A stretch of 64,000 nt of DNA, from positions 541,495-605,494 of the forward strand of contig VZSF01007320.1 in NCBI GenBank assembly GCA_013398295.1, in the 5' to 3' direction. The notes below the pieces were generated by a model. That model did no database searches. It was not told the origin of the DNA and worked only from the letters and a program-made list of their open reading frames with translations. Position 1 is the stretch's first letter. The number at the start of each line of letters is the position of its first letter. Positions 37,155 through 49,365 of the stretch are shown in pieces. Position numbers and translations under genes: made by a program. This DNA is from Chionis minor (Eukaryota; Chordata; Aves; Charadriiformes; Chionididae).

Positions 37155-37490
37155 GCATAGGATATGAAGAAACCTCTGGATTATCTGATCCAGCTCTTGT
37201 TTTCATGGAATATTCCTTTCCTAAATTTGCAACATGGGTGGGGTGGTTTTCCCCTTATATTGAAGTGGGAGGTCCCTGTCTAATCTTACTGCTCTGAAGG
37301 TTTAAAAGCATCTTCTTAATTCCCAGTCTAAGTGTATTCATGGCCAGTTAACATCCATATGTTCTTACGTCAACATGATCTCTTGGTTTAAAGAGCTCTT
37401 TTTCCTCCCTGGTGCTTACCCATCTGATGAATTTATAGTCTGTAATCACATACCCCTTAATCTCTTGCTGCCTTTTTTTGGCTGTCTTCC
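37155..37490 (-). mobile_element. Old CR1/L3-type LINE fragment, minus strand
   Basis: On the plus strand it begins with 'gaagaaacctctggattatc' 'tgatccagc', the complement of a CR1-type 3' end. It later contains the complement of a degraded reverse-transcriptase C-terminal stretch: 'ggtttaaagagctctttttc' and 'gatgaatttatagtctgtaa'. The minus-strand translation of that part reads approximately IKGYVITDYKFIR followed by EEKELFKPR, comparable to the RGDVI-YKYI and EELFKLR segments of CR1-like elements. It is much more diverged than the 9.1 kb copy. Ends are approximate. Confidence 0.5.
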
Positions 37491-39949
37491 TGTGTGTTCA
37501 CACGGGGAACAGAGGGAAGGGTCTCCAAGAGATCTACTGATGCAACCCTGTCTTGACAAGGTATTGGGTAGCCATGATGCAGCTGAACAAATCTTCACCT
37601 CAAACAGCCTGATGTATCGAGTTTACGTGGGAGAACAGGGCTATAAAAATTGCAACCCTGTGCTGCTTCAACAGTGCTAAAGTGGCCAGATGGATGTCAA
37701 CGTAGCAATATAAGGGCTCCCAAATCTGCACAGTGACATCTGATGGCATATTTAGTGCCGGTGCTCAGATGGACTTTGCTGCAATGTTTCTTGAACACAG
37801 CTGCTAGTCTGTGAGTTTGCTTTATTAATGAATCACAAAGAGGCACTGGGAGTGGATGTATAGTTATAAGTGATTGCTCTGCAAATATTCTTTTTTTCCT
37901 CTTTGGCTTCTAAATTACCTGCTTAGTATTTCAGGGATTGCAAGTTTGGTGGAAGTGGTGTGCCTAAGGGCCATTTGCACCTCTGGAAATCTCCCCCATA
38001 AAGCCATTCTCGGTCAACCTTTCAGGGGTGAGTTTTGTTTGGGGGGTTCTGTAGATGCCTGTCCAGAGCCTGTCAGTCACTTTATGACCATATTTTGGCA
38101 TCTGATATGAAGATGGATTCCAAAAATATGCAAAGCGTGATACCTGGTTGTGCTTTTAAAGAGCTCATGAATCTTCAGCATTGGAGCTCTGGCCTGTTTT
38201 GTACCTTTGAATAAAGTTTTCTAAACAGGTGTTATGCAAGGCCTGAGTTAGGAGTCTGTGTTTCACTGATTTTCAGTGTATCTTAGGCACCATTGTATTT
38301 CTGCAACTATCATTGAGGTTGTGCATAGTCGATTATGTTCCTAAGTCTCAAGGAAACTACTTCCTGACCATCAAGATCAACAAATGGCTCCTGTAGTACC
38401 TTTGCCTATTGCCTTATTTACATACAATTTTATTAATTTTTGTCTTACACTGCCTGTATTTCCTTCTTTGATTTACAGATTACATTGGCATTCTAATGTA
38501 GTACTGTCATCCTTCTATTCTGCTTTGGTCTCTTAGTTGCTTCTTACCCTCTTTTCCATGGTATGTGTGTGAACATATAGAGGAGTGACTTCACAAGCAG
38601 AAAAAATTAATTTCATCACAGGGCCTCACAAAAAAAAATAACCTGTTCTTTCTGAAAGTTCACGTGGAGTGATGCAGTTCTAAGCAGAAACAGCGTGCTG
38701 CTAGGTAATAAGCAAAATGCTGCTCTGCTGGATAAATTACCCATCACAGGGTTTTCCTTATGGGAGGACTGGGGATGCATGCCAGCTAATTTATTAAGGG
38801 TGGAGGTAAATATGTGTAACTAGCTATTCCAGTTATACTGAGTATTTCTAGGAAGAGTTGCTGGATATTCCTGGCCCTTCACTCTCTTCCATCCCTGCTG
38901 CTGGTAAAGGTAGATTAGGCCATTGGTGCTCAGTGTATCATATAAATTTACTGCGATTAATCTACGGAGTCTTTTGCCAAACATCTAGTGTCTGCTAAGC
39001 TGTTTCTTGCAGAAGCCAGGTGGGCAGTTGGCAAGAACCGCTCGTTAACAGTTGGAAATGCTAGTTCAAATTGGATCACATGCAACCCACCAACCACCCC
39101 AGCGCTGAAAGAGCTGCTGCTGTTTGCACAGACATGCTGCATGTTCCACTGCATGGGGGCCTAAGGTCTCAGAGCCATTTCATTGACACTTAAGGCCATA
39201 GATTCTTTCTTTTTTTTTTTTGTGGCAACTGTGTATGGTGTTGAGGTCTTGCTAAGAAAACATAGGCAGTATTAGGGAGTGTGGCTGAGAACTCAGCCTG
39301 GGGCTGATGCTTTGGCCAAAGAGCGAGGAATAAATAGGATTTTGTTGACATATTTCTAGATCTTCAACTCAGTTGAAGTCCAGTAAGGTGAACTTGCATG
39401 TATTTGTGGTGGAAAAATTACATGGATGGAATTAAGATCCGTTTTGAGAGTTATCTTCAGCACGAGACATGCAGTTGAGGTTGTGCGTTGTCTGCAACAA
39501 TTCTCAGCTTCATGTTTTTAAATGCTCACCTGTGCTTGCTTTGGAGGATATACTAAGCTCTGACTTGCAGTCATGGCAAACTGTGTAATCACAGAAGACT
39601 TGGCTCACAGCTCCTAACATGCCACTGGGCTGCACAGAAGAGCTGTGTTTGTGATGCAACTCGTGTCTCTTTCTGGTGTGTGACCATGGGAATAGGAAGC
39701 TTGGTTTCGTAAGGCCTTCAGTGACTGCTCTTCATCGGTGTTGGGCATCAGTCAAGTGGCAGTGTAGCAATAGCTGTGGGTTTGGAGGGCTCCTGCAGAG
39801 GTCACGTACCAGAGGAAAAGGAGGGAGAGATCAGCATCTAGCATTTAGGATGTGCTTTATTCTCATCTCACGCCATTCCTGCTTTCTCCTCTTGCCTGTT
39901 TTTTCCTCTGTCTTTCATAGCTCTAATGTCTGTTTGTTAAAATAATCAT
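37491..39949. other. Non-coding stretch, nothing recognised
   Basis: Unique sequence with no supported gene. A T-run lies near 39210-39221. The frame from 37375 to 37680 overlaps the old LINE fragment and carries no domain. Confidence 0.55.
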
Positions 39950-40195
39950 TTTTTCTCTGCATGAGCTTCTGTCATTATATGAAAGGTCATGGATATAATA
40001 TGAATCTGGAACGATAAATACAGTGCAAAATGGATTGAAATGCACACGGCAAAGAGGGTTTCCAATTAAAAAACACTTTGCCGAGCTTGCACCAAACAGC
40101 CAGCCACGCAGTCTCTGATTTCTCTTTGCTTATAATTAGCTGCCATTGAAAGTTAATTACTTTCAGGACTGAAGGAAGTGAAAATAAAAAAAAAA
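39950..40195. promoter_or_regulatory. Candidate conserved non-coding element
   Basis: A repeat-free AT-rich block with 'ataattagctgcc' near 40132-40144 and the near-palindrome GAAAGTTAATTACTTTC at 40148-40164, in which seven of eight base pairs are complementary. Also present are 'tggatataatatgaatctgg' and 'gtttccaattaaaaaacact'. The pattern resembles homeodomain-rich enhancers. Function is inferred only. Confidence 0.3.
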
Positions 40196-40296
40196 GGGGG
40201 AAAAGAGTCTTTCAGAAAGTTGCGTCTAAAATCTTTTCTTGGAGAGGTTTTTGTGTAGTACCTGTTCCACAGACATAAAAATCTAATTCAGGTTCT
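40196..40296. other. Short unique spacer
   Basis: Nothing recognised apart from an A-run at about 40185-40196. Confidence 0.5.
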
Positions 40297-40352
40297 TTGT
40301 ATCCCAGAAATTAGAGATGAAAAAGGGACGTGTGAGTACATCTGGCACCTAG
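40297..40352 (-). mobile_element. Possible old CR1-type 3'-end fragment
   Basis: The plus strand reads 'cccagaaattagagatgaaa' followed by 'aagggacgtgtgagtacatc', comparable to the complement of CR1-type tails ('agaatt-agagatggaaagg', then 'gacctgtgaggtcatctagt'). It is short and diverged, so confidence is modest. Confidence 0.35.
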
Positions 40353-43300
40353 GATGTCGTCTTGGGTTGCTTTGCAGGCTCTGCCTCTGGAGTCTATTCC
40401 AGAAGATAGGTGGAGATTCCAGATGAGATGACTGCTGTGTAGTTACAATGTGAAGGATAGGTACTGCAGAAAACCAGAAGCCCTGCTCCCCATTTGAGAG
40501 CCTGTCCTCTGGACCCATTCCAGCAGACCATTCCCACCCAGTTCAGAGAGCCTTCGTGCAGGGATTTTCCTCATCTGACCTGCGTGCCTGAAATGATGGT
40601 GGTCTTCCTGTCCTCTCTTTCTCCATCCTGCTAGCTGAATTTTAATATCGATTATATGTGACTAGGTTTACTGAATTAATGCCTTTTTTTAGCTTGCTTA
40701 TGAGGGAAATGTGGATTGTTGCAGTCAGATAATGAGGTGTCTACATATAAGATTTTCCGCAGCCATGCTTTATGGTGGGGTACCTACTCTAGTTATAGCA
40801 TGCATCAGTCGCAAATGTCTTGTTTTGAGCTTTTTAGATGCTTGTATGTGCAAGTGTGACAGTATAGTTAATTATTCTAAAATGCAACCCTGTTGTTTTA
40901 GACTATGCATCAGTGATACTCCTGGGGGGGGGCGGGGGAGATCATGAAACAGCTAAAGGCTCGGGAGAGGCCAGGTTTTCCAGTGCTGGTTGTTATTGAT
41001 GCCCCTAGTTTTAGAGCCCTGTGCTTGGAAGCTAAGAAAGCAGTATTTGTTTTCAGCAGTTCTCACTGTGCTTTCTAGGGATTAGCCTGTTCCAGTGTGT
41101 TTTCAAGTTGGACATCTGGAGAAGCACCCATGCTTTCAAGTCACTGCTGACTTGAATCAGTCTCTATAAGGGAATGTGTACGCCTTCTCTGCAACAAGCT
41201 GCAAGAATCTTGGAGAGTGAGAGAGAAACAAGTGCTCTTTTCTCCACAGAGGCAGCAAATTAAACTTCTTATGCAAAGACAGCAAGCGTAAGTCTCACAT
41301 TCCTCATATTCACTCAAGATCCATGAATCAAACAAATAGATATTTTAATCTATCACATGATTATTCATTATATCAGTAGACTACCCTCCACTGCAGGTGA
41401 AGCCTTTGTATATTTAAGAGAACATGACAGGTTGTGTTAATTCCAGAGGAGAGAGAGCCATGTTCCCACTCCTTGCAGCGTGAGGAACAATCTTCAAAAT
41501 GCCAACAAGTATTAAATTCTCTACCAGCACAAGATCTTACCAGCATTTTTTGACATAAAGGGAAACCATTCCGAATCGAACTTGGTGTATAAGGGCTCTG
41601 TTTTTACAGCATTATGTTTAGGATTTCCTTTCTCCTACTGGCACCATAACATGGAAATACTCATAAGACTGGGAAAGAAGTGAGTGTGGAGAAGGTAGTT
41701 GAGGAAGATATTTAAGTAGAAAAGGGAGAAGGATGCTTTGAGGGCAGAGGGGCAATATCTGGTAAAGAGCTGATAAGCCTTCCCTTTCTCTTTGTGAAAA
41801 GAGAATACACAAATCTTTGCAACTAAGAGGGCAAAACCTTTTCCCCCTTTTTTTTTTTAATAATCCTTCTCATGGTGTTTCTGTAAGGGGAAGATGGGAA
41901 AAATGCAATGGGCTTGTTAGCTGGATCACCCCAACTATTAATTAACTGGCACCACCACTCAAAGCTGAAACTAGGACCTAGACTGCAGACTTCTGGGAAA
42001 GGCTTGCTCAGTGAGAGGGATATATGAAATGACTTTAGGGGAAGTAGTGAGAGATGGACACTGGTAATTCATGACACTTCTGTCTGGGGAAAGATGCAGG
42101 GTTATAGTCTTAGGGTGCTACCTGTAGTTAAAGTTGTTTTTCTTGGTGTTGCTTTGCAGAAGAATGTGCAAGTATCTGGTACACACATACATCCCCTGAC
42201 CTATGCTGCCATTGTTACTAACTGCGGATGGACAAAAGCATAGGGATGTACAGGCTGGTTCTTCCTGGTTACATTTCTGGCGCTGCTTCTACACTGAAAG
42301 TTTTGGAAGGGTCAATTAGACCATCTTGTAAGCTGCTTTGAGCTTTTCTTCTAGCCAGAGAACCAAGCAAAGTATCCTTAATCCTTTCCTACAGTGGAAT
42401 AGGCCATCCTGTCATTTGAGGAGCCAAGCTCTCTCTGACCCAGAGAAACATGGACATGAGCGTTCCTGTGCCAAATAAGCAGAGTTCTTGGGGAAGGCGG
42501 TTGGGGAAGCTTTCAGAGGGGCAGGAGGGAAATACAGCAATTTCATTTCACTTGAAGTCACCATGGCAGCAAATTACTTCGTCCTTCTCCCACCTTGTTT
42601 AAAAAGAAAATGGGGAGTAACAATGGCAAGCAAGGCCTTCAGCTAGACTGAGCAGTAGAAACTCATTTGCAGCTGAAAAATATATAGAAAAGAAGTCAGG
42701 AAACTATTGAATGATTTGTAAAAGGAGCATGGTTTTCTTGTTTGCTGCTCCATTCACGGTCCTCTATGTTAATCTTTGAGAAGAGAGACAGGCCATTTTC
42801 TCAGCCAAGAACAATTTACCTATGTGCTGGCACACAGTTAAGAGCAATTTAGAAAACAAGAAAAAAACCCCCCCTCATTCCAAATTAACATTTTAGCTGG
42901 TGACATTAGGGGAATTCTTTTCTTTTTTTGGTTTCCCCTCCTTTTCCCTCCCATTCAGAAGTTCAGAAGCAGGATCATTCTTCTTCCCTGAATTCATCAG
43001 AGGAGCATGCTGCACACGGTGGGGTGTCTTAAATAGAGAAGCCAAACTCTGCAAGACACTTGTGGGTGCTGAGCTCCACGGGCACATGCTGGGCATGTGT
43101 CACTAGCATAAGGCTTTTTCCCCCTTGGTGTGTTGGCACCTCGCGTGGCCCAGTCTGAGTGCTTCTGTGGGGAGCTGCAGATGCGTGTGCAGAGAATGTG
43201 GGACGCGTTTGAACTCAGTCCCACCACCTTGGTCCCTGTACATTTCCATTGAGGTTCAGGAAATTAATATGAAATGACTCTGAAATACTGAGAAGCCTGA

Positions 43301-44273
43301 TATTGGTCCATCTCTAGGGACCGTATTCCAGAAACTGGAGCGCAGGATAGATTTTGAGTGGTACATCTAACACTGGGGGAGGCAAACACCAGAGCTAGCA
43401 GCTGTAGAGCAGCTCTGGTCCCTGGGTCTCTGTGATGGGGGCTCACCATTTGCACCGGTTCTGATACTGTGACTCTGATCTTGCAGCATCTTCTTCACAT
43501 CTGTGCAGTACAGGTAAGACTGAGAAATTAGTACCACTAAGCCTTGTCCTTACACTTTTTGAGCCCTAAGTTTTTGCCAGCAGGGTTGTTAGCCATTTTA
43601 TGCAGAGGGGGGGTGTAACCAGAATTACTCCTCAATATGAACCAACAGTCGTGGATCAGTGGGTGAAAAACCTGTCCCTCCCATCAACCTTTGGTGGCTT
43701 CCCATCCACGTGTCGCAACAGTGGCCAAGGAATCATGTGAGCACGTAGTTTCCAGCTGCTGATGGAAACTACTGCTGATGGAAACCCCTTCCCTCTGGCC
43801 TCTGTTCAGCAATGCCATAATGTGTGCATAGCTGCAGGCTGTACTGGAGGTAAGAGACTTTCCTGATTCTGTAAATCGCATTTCAAAATCATGATGTGGT
43901 CAGGAGGTAGAAAACTCATCTCCCAAACCTCACAGCCCTATGGTGAGATGAAGCTCCATGGGAATCTGCTGCTCCAATGACTGCAGCATCTCTCGAGCCC
44001 CACTGTGGAAGAGGGCTGGGTCTGCTCCCAGCTCCAGCATGTGGTTGGCTTCTGCAGCCATGGTCTATCCCAGAGCCCAGCATGTGGCACAGCCCCAGCA
44101 GAGGAGCTTGGTGTGATGGTCTTAGAAACAGCATGTGGCTCAGGAGTCACAGGTTGGCTGCCTTGAAAGAATGCTCTTGCCTGTGCCATCAGGGATTTCT
44201 TGATGATTTGCTGAACCAGGAGAGGCATGTTCCCTCAACATCAGCATCTAGTAGGAATGCTTATGACAAGTAG
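40353..44273. other. Non-coding stretch, nothing recognised
   Basis: Nearly 4 kb with no supported gene. A short tandem duplication of 'tgctgatggaaact' lies near 43756-43785. CAGCATGTGG occurs three times between about 44034 and 44140. Frames around 42893-43455 and 43916-44273 overlap one another on both strands and have no domain. Confidence 0.55.
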
Positions 44274-44370
44274 GAGCAACCTGGTCTAGTGGGTGGTGTC
44301 CCTGCCCATGGCAGCGGGGCTGGAACTAGGTGGTCTTTAAGGTCCCTTCCAACCTAAAACATTCTATGAA
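44274..44370 (+). mobile_element. CR1 LINE 3' end, 5'-truncated
   Basis: A short but clear CR1 tail on the plus strand: 'gagcaacctggtctagtggg', 'tggtgtccctgcccatggca', 'ggaactaggtggtctttaag', 'gtcccttccaacc', ending in 'attctatgaa'. It carries only the end of the element, as expected from incomplete target-primed reverse transcription. It encodes nothing. Confidence 0.9.
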
Positions 44371-45649
44371 TAACCTACAGATCTCAGGCTTCTAACAGCC
44401 TTGGCGGAGAAAGCACGTGCCCTACCGTTGTCCATGCTCTACCTGTTTCTTGGGTAAGGAGGGGATCCCCTTCTGCCTGCCAGCTCTGAACTCCCTCACA
44501 CCCTCATGAAGGTCAGCATCTGACATTAGTTAACCAGTGACATCGGGGCTCAGTGAAGCTGGGAGAAAAGTAGAAAGCCAAACTGTTTAGGTGGAAGGGA
44601 ATATAGTGTCTCTGGGGTGAGGGCAGTCTCAACTTTATCCAAGGGGATGCTCATATGCAAGTGTTAGAAACTGGGAAGACGTGTTGTCCCAAGGCTATTC
44701 AGCTCTGCTTGATGCAACAGCAGCAACTGGGAGAGCAGACCAGGTGGTTATCTGTCCCTCCCTTTTCCAGAAAATCCAATAGGCGAAAGGAGCTTTAGCA
44801 CGGGGGTGGCAACACCCATCCCCTCTCTTGGAAGGGAAATTTCTGATTTGACACCTTTGGTTTTTGCTTGTTCTGATCTGGCATTAGCTCTCAGACAACC
44901 TTTCAGTTGATGGAAATGACAGGTTAGTCTCATTGTGGCTCATACCCTTTCCACCAGTCAAAGCTGTTGACTTGAGATCCAGAAAGACTAGCTAGTGCGT
45001 AAAGGTGTGGAGAGTGTATTGGGAGGCGTGGAGGCAAGGCAAGGTGCTACATAGAATGAAAACTTGGAGGGATAGTTCTTTTCAGTACATAGCACAGAAT
45101 GGGTCAGCATATTCACAGCTGGGAGAAAGACATAATTTTCAGGGAAACCCTCCCTCATTCTTCTCCTGTGCAAGCCAGACAGGTGGTGGCAGTGGTTCCC
45201 ACTCCAAAGTTCTCTGTAGAAGCAGTGTCCTTGGCTTACCCTTATCTGTTCACAGCTGTGTTTTTGCTGAGGTGGATGCTGTGGGCCAGATGGAAATGCC
45301 TTGTGCGTGGCCAGCTGGACCACCCCAATCTCATAAATGCCTTCCCTATTGATGAGGATTATTGGAAAATGACAGGGGTCTCCACCTGTTCATTTACTTC
45401 AGGGAAAGGCCCCACTCTATATGTGCACGCACTTATCTTTGACCCCCTGCCTTCCTGCAGAACATCACTTGAAAATAAACATGTGAATGACCCTAGAACT
45501 AATCCTCTTGCTAGTTGTATACACTGCATGTTCCCTCTCATCCTGCTCCTTCCTTCTCTGTTAGAAAGCACCTATCCCCACTTCCCTGGAGCAGTCCACC
45601 CCATCATCTATTCTGCTGCTGTACATGCCATGTCTCTCTTCTTTTTTAT
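44371..45649. other. Non-coding stretch, nothing recognised
   Basis: Unique sequence. A 184-codon plus-strand frame (45099-45653) has no recognisable domain, is overlapped by another plus-strand frame and opposed by minus-strand frames, and is treated as chance. Confidence 0.55.
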
Positions 45650-45965
45650 TTAATTTAATAAAATGAGTGCGTGGGTTGATTTGCATATTCATGGATCACT
45701 TGATTAATAATTGATGAGAAGGCCTGGGGCAGGTGGTTGAGAATAAAAAACATTTAGCAGAGAGCAGAGTGGAAGGAACAGATCCCTGGCTGGCACATGT
45801 CCACAGGGGGAAGAGCTGCCGGGGGCTGGCAGGGAGGGAAGGGGAGAGCAAGAGGCACACTAGATACAGCATTGAATGTCACCAGTGGAATGTAATTTTG
45901 TCGATTTAAATAATTAATCATGTCCTCGGAATCTGCGACATTTCAGTCCCAGGGGTTTTTTCCTT
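45650..45965. promoter_or_regulatory. Candidate enhancer: octamer plus AT-rich homeodomain sites
   Basis: The block starts with a perfect POU octamer, ATTTGCAT (45679-45686), closely followed by TTGATTAATAATTGAT (45700-45715). About 190 bases later comes a second AT-rich core, TTTAAATAATTAAT (45905-45918). Between them lies GC-richer sequence. The arrangement is typical of developmental regulatory elements in vertebrate gene deserts or introns. I have no conservation data. Confidence 0.35.
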
Positions 45966-47319
45966 TGCGGAGCTATTGTCAGGAGAGCAAGGGCTGGGAG
46001 GTTTCTCTCCTTGGGATGGGAGGAGATGAGGACAGGGAAGAGACTGTGGGGAATTGCTTAATGCATTGATGTCTTTACCAGTATGGATCTTGAGAGTTTA
46101 CAGAAACCTAGTGTTCAGTATCCTAAAGTCAGGACCTGTTCACAGACCCAGCTGCAGTGCTGTGCTGCGCTGATTTGGCTGGTGTGACTGAGCTGTGCTG
46201 AAGTGCGAGATGAAGTGTCGTTCGGACTGGGCTATCACCCCACAGAGAGCAGAGTCCCCTAACCCCTGTTCCCAGCCTGCATCTTTGCTCAGTAGTCAAA
46301 GTCAGGTTCCTCAACAGCTCCTGCGTGTGTGATTTATGGGTGGAGGACTAGGAAGGAGCTCCATAATTTGAGGGAAGGGAAAGCGTTTTAAAGGCATTTT
46401 AATGCCCGGTGCAACTGCTGGTTTCAGATGCTGCAAGACCTCATTCCTAGGACCTTCCTGGCAGGAGGAGTCAACCCTGTGAGAGAAAAGAGAGAATAAA
46501 AAAAAAGTTGGGAGCACAACAGCTTCTTGGGATCTCATTCCATGAAGCAGGAATGTTGGCTGTCTGTCTCGCCTCCCCAAATTCCTACCCTGCTTGCTGC
46601 CGGAAAGCTTTGCTGTGTTAATGTGCCAAATGTAAATATTGCTAGGCTTAGGCTTAATGGACTGCCAGGGTTTGAGAGCAAGAAATTTGAGATGTGGCTT
46701 CATGCTTTTTTACAGTGATCTGAATACATATATATTTTCTGAATACAATGTCCTGTAGTGTTCGTCTTGGTATTTGTGGTTGTTCCTTTTCTGCTAAATA
46801 TGCTGCATTTTGCATGACTTGGGAAAAAGACTGTTTTGGTTGTTCCCTGGAAATTGTCATCAGTATTACTGTGAGTAATTCATCTATTAACATCAGCATG
46901 GCAGAGGTGGGGAGACCTGGCTAACGCAGGAATGCTGGCAGAAGCTCCAGTGTTGCTTGCAGTTGTGAAATTAATGGTTTTAGTTTTCATCTTTGTTACT
47001 AAAGCTATGAAAGCTGGTGGACAGGCGCCCCCAGGTTGGAAGCTGTTTTCCTGATTGTGTCTGCACAAGCAGAGCAGGCTGGTGCAAAGTCTTCCTGCTG
47101 TCTCCTCAAAGGCTGAGGCTACTCTGAATTGATTCAGGGAAAAAAAGACACACAGCCAAAACCAAAAAAAACCCACCAACAACTAGATTTGAGTCTGGAG
47201 CAATTTTTGTCCAGGAATGAAGCCTGATCCCCTCTCCGTTCCCATGGCCCGTGACAGCACACAGGATCAGTTGGGGAAACATGGATCTGTAACAATTTTT
47301 TCATCTTCCAGGAGATGGT
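45966..47319. other. Non-coding stretch, nothing recognised
   Basis: Unique sequence without a supported gene. Minus-strand frames at 46311-46703 and 46880-47182 have no domain. Confidence 0.55.
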
Positions 47320-47530
47320 TTGATAGTTTATTTATGAATGGTCTTCACAGACAAAAATGAAAGCAGCCTTTAACAATAGCCCCAAGGGAGGTACTGACCA
47401 TTCACTTCCATTAAAGTCTAGCTGTCTATTAATAAATAGGAAGATGATACATTATGGAAGAGATCAGTAATTAGGCAAATCATAAGTAGTTATTATTAAA
47501 CTATTGTATCGTATTCAATGATATAACTCT
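47320..47530. promoter_or_regulatory. AT-rich candidate conserved element
   Basis: A repeat-free AT-rich block with 'gatagtttatttatgaatgg', 'gatcagtaattaggcaaatc' and 'ttattattaaactattg'. It resembles conserved non-coding sequence by composition only. Confidence 0.2.
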
Positions 47531-47649
47531 TCTCATGCTGTTACACTGTTTCCTGCTGCAGAAAAGGGATCAGCTCTTTGCACCTTCTGTGCTCTGGTGC
47601 TGCTTTCCCTAGTGTGCCCAGCTGGGACAGAGAACACCATCTTCACTGA

Positions 47650-47960
47650 ACACTGTCTTTGACTGGAAGATAGCAGATGTGACCCCCATCATCCACAAGA
47701 AGGGCTGCAAAGAGGATCCAGGGTATTGCAGGCCTGTCAGTCTGACCTCGGTGCCAGGGAAGGTTATGGAGCAGATCATCTTGAGTGCCATCACGCAGCA
47801 CGTGCAGGACAACCAGGCCCAGTCAGTGTGGATTCATGAAAGGCAGGTCCTACTTAACTAACCTGATTTCCTTCTATGATAAGGTGACCCACTTAGTGGA
47901 TGAGGGAAAGGCTGTGGATGTTGTCTACCTAGACTTTAGTAAAGACTTTAGCTGGGATCT
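47650..47960 (+). pseudogene. CR1-type LINE fragment: reverse-transcriptase fingers/palm part
   Basis: The plus-strand translation gives DWKIADVTPIIHKKGCKEDP, YCRPVSLTSVPGKVMEQII and, after a net +1 shift at about 47830, [18 protein letters not shown] followed by [10 protein letters not shown]. These are the RPVSL block and motif A (DFSKAF-type, containing a catalytic aspartate) of CR1 reverse transcriptases. An in-frame stop (TAA) closes the first frame near 47860. The fragment lacks the endonuclease, the YADD motif and the 3' UTR, so both ends are lost or decayed. It is an internal relic and cannot make a working protein. Confidence 0.88.
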
Positions 47961-48714
47961 GGATTAGCTCTGAACTCCCTTTTGCTCCCATGTCTACACC
48001 TCTGCTGAGCTCTGCTGACTCCAGTGGTCTGGTATCTTAAGCTACATAGGAATCTCTTGCTGCTGTTTTTTCTTGACTATCTTACATTTAAAATCGAGTT
48101 ATCCTCCAGTGCTGCCTCCCTTCCTTACATGCAAGTAGTCTCTTCTGAGCACTGTCCATTACCATCATTTTGAGGGCACCATCTTGCAGCCTTACCTATG
48201 TGTGTAGCAAGGGATTTGTGGTCAGGATCCCCACTGGCAAAGAAGGTGCACTGGGGAAGCAAAGCATTATTTCATGAGCTGGCTTTTTGACATTGCAGAG
48301 ATTTCCCTGACAACAGTGTTGGCATGATGTGTTTTTGCAAAAACATATCAGGAAAAGCTGCAAAATCATGTCTGGTCTTTTGCTTGCTTTGGCACATCTG
48401 TTCAGGACAAAAGAGAATTGATGGAACTTCAGTAATGTGGAACAGTCCTGGTATCCTATGGCTCTGCCTTATAATTTCAGGACTTTGTAGACACTTCGGT
48501 GACTTTATACCTCCTACTCACTTCCCCCTCCTGAAAATCCTTCAAGTACATGGAGGGCCAGTTTGAATCGGCATATAAAACATAGCAACTTCTCTAGATT
48601 TTGCAACCAAATCTTTTGAGCCAGAAAAAAAAATGAATTCAACGTATTTAATGAGCGCAGTGGGATACCCTCTTCTGTATTTTCCACGCCTGAGTTAGAA
48701 CAATTTTAGTAGCA
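47961..48714. other. Non-coding stretch, nothing recognised
   Basis: Unique sequence after the CR1 relic. No gene or repeat is recognised. Confidence 0.55.
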
Positions 48715-48805
48715 AATAGCAGATAAGTTAAGAGTCCTTTGAAATCTTTATGGCTTAATACCAAAGACATTGAGGGGGAAGGTCTTGGGTTCGATTTTAG
48801 CTTTT
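48715..48805 (+). repeat. Possible tRNA-derived SINE remnant
   Basis: A box-B-like string, 'gggttcgatttta' (48787-48799), is preceded by 'agcagataagttaagagtcc', which vaguely resembles a box A region. The A-to-B spacing is longer than in a tRNA, so the assignment is weak. Confidence 0.22.
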
Positions 48806-49264
48806 GTTCAGAAGTTTAGGTCAATCCATATTTTAATAGGACTTTCATTCTTCTACTAATTGGGAACCCACCATCCAAGAGAACTGACTGCAAGAGCAGA
48901 TAGAAAAAAGTACACCTGGGATGCGTGTAGCTATGTATCTTTATCTTTGTGTACCACATACCAGTGGTAATTTCAAAGCAAATGTTTGTATCCAAACGAA
49001 CTTGAATGGAGCACGTGACAAGTGTTGGACATCTGCACAGTCCCATGAATTCTACATATGTGTCTCTGCAGCAGAGTTTTTCACCCTTGCTTTTGCAGGG
49101 GCTTGAAATTTGGTCCTGGTTACCAAGCTGGGCACATCACTTCGGCTGGATGAATTTTCTCCTTTTGCAGAGTGGTGTGATCTTCCTCGGTCTCTCTAGT
49201 ACTTTTGCCCCTATTACCACTGTGTCTAATCACACTGTTGAGATGATTATCTGCCTTCGTCCCT
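48806..49264. other. Non-coding stretch, nothing recognised
   Basis: Unique sequence with no supported gene. Confidence 0.55.
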
Positions 49265-49365
49265 GGTGGAAAGGAAGTGTTATTCTTCCCATTTCACAGA
49301 AGGGGAGAGAGAGACTGCACAACTATGTGACTAATGCAAGGTCCCGAGGGAATTAATTGACGGCA
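49265..49365 (-). mobile_element. MIR-like SINE remnant, minus strand
   Basis: The plus strand reads 'attcttcccatttcacagaa', 'ggggagagagagactgcaca', 'actatgtgactaatgcaagg', then 'gtcccgagggaattaattga'. This follows the complement of the MIR core and tail ('ttatccccattttacagatg', 'gggaaactgaggcacagaga', 'ggttaagtgacttgcccaag', 'gtcacacaggga-'). It is old and diverged, as expected for a repeat active before the mammal-reptile split. Confidence 0.5.

Noticed and set aside
45099..45653. 184-codon plus-strand open frame
   Set aside because: No domain or conserved motif; overlapped by another plus-strand frame and opposed by minus-strand frames.
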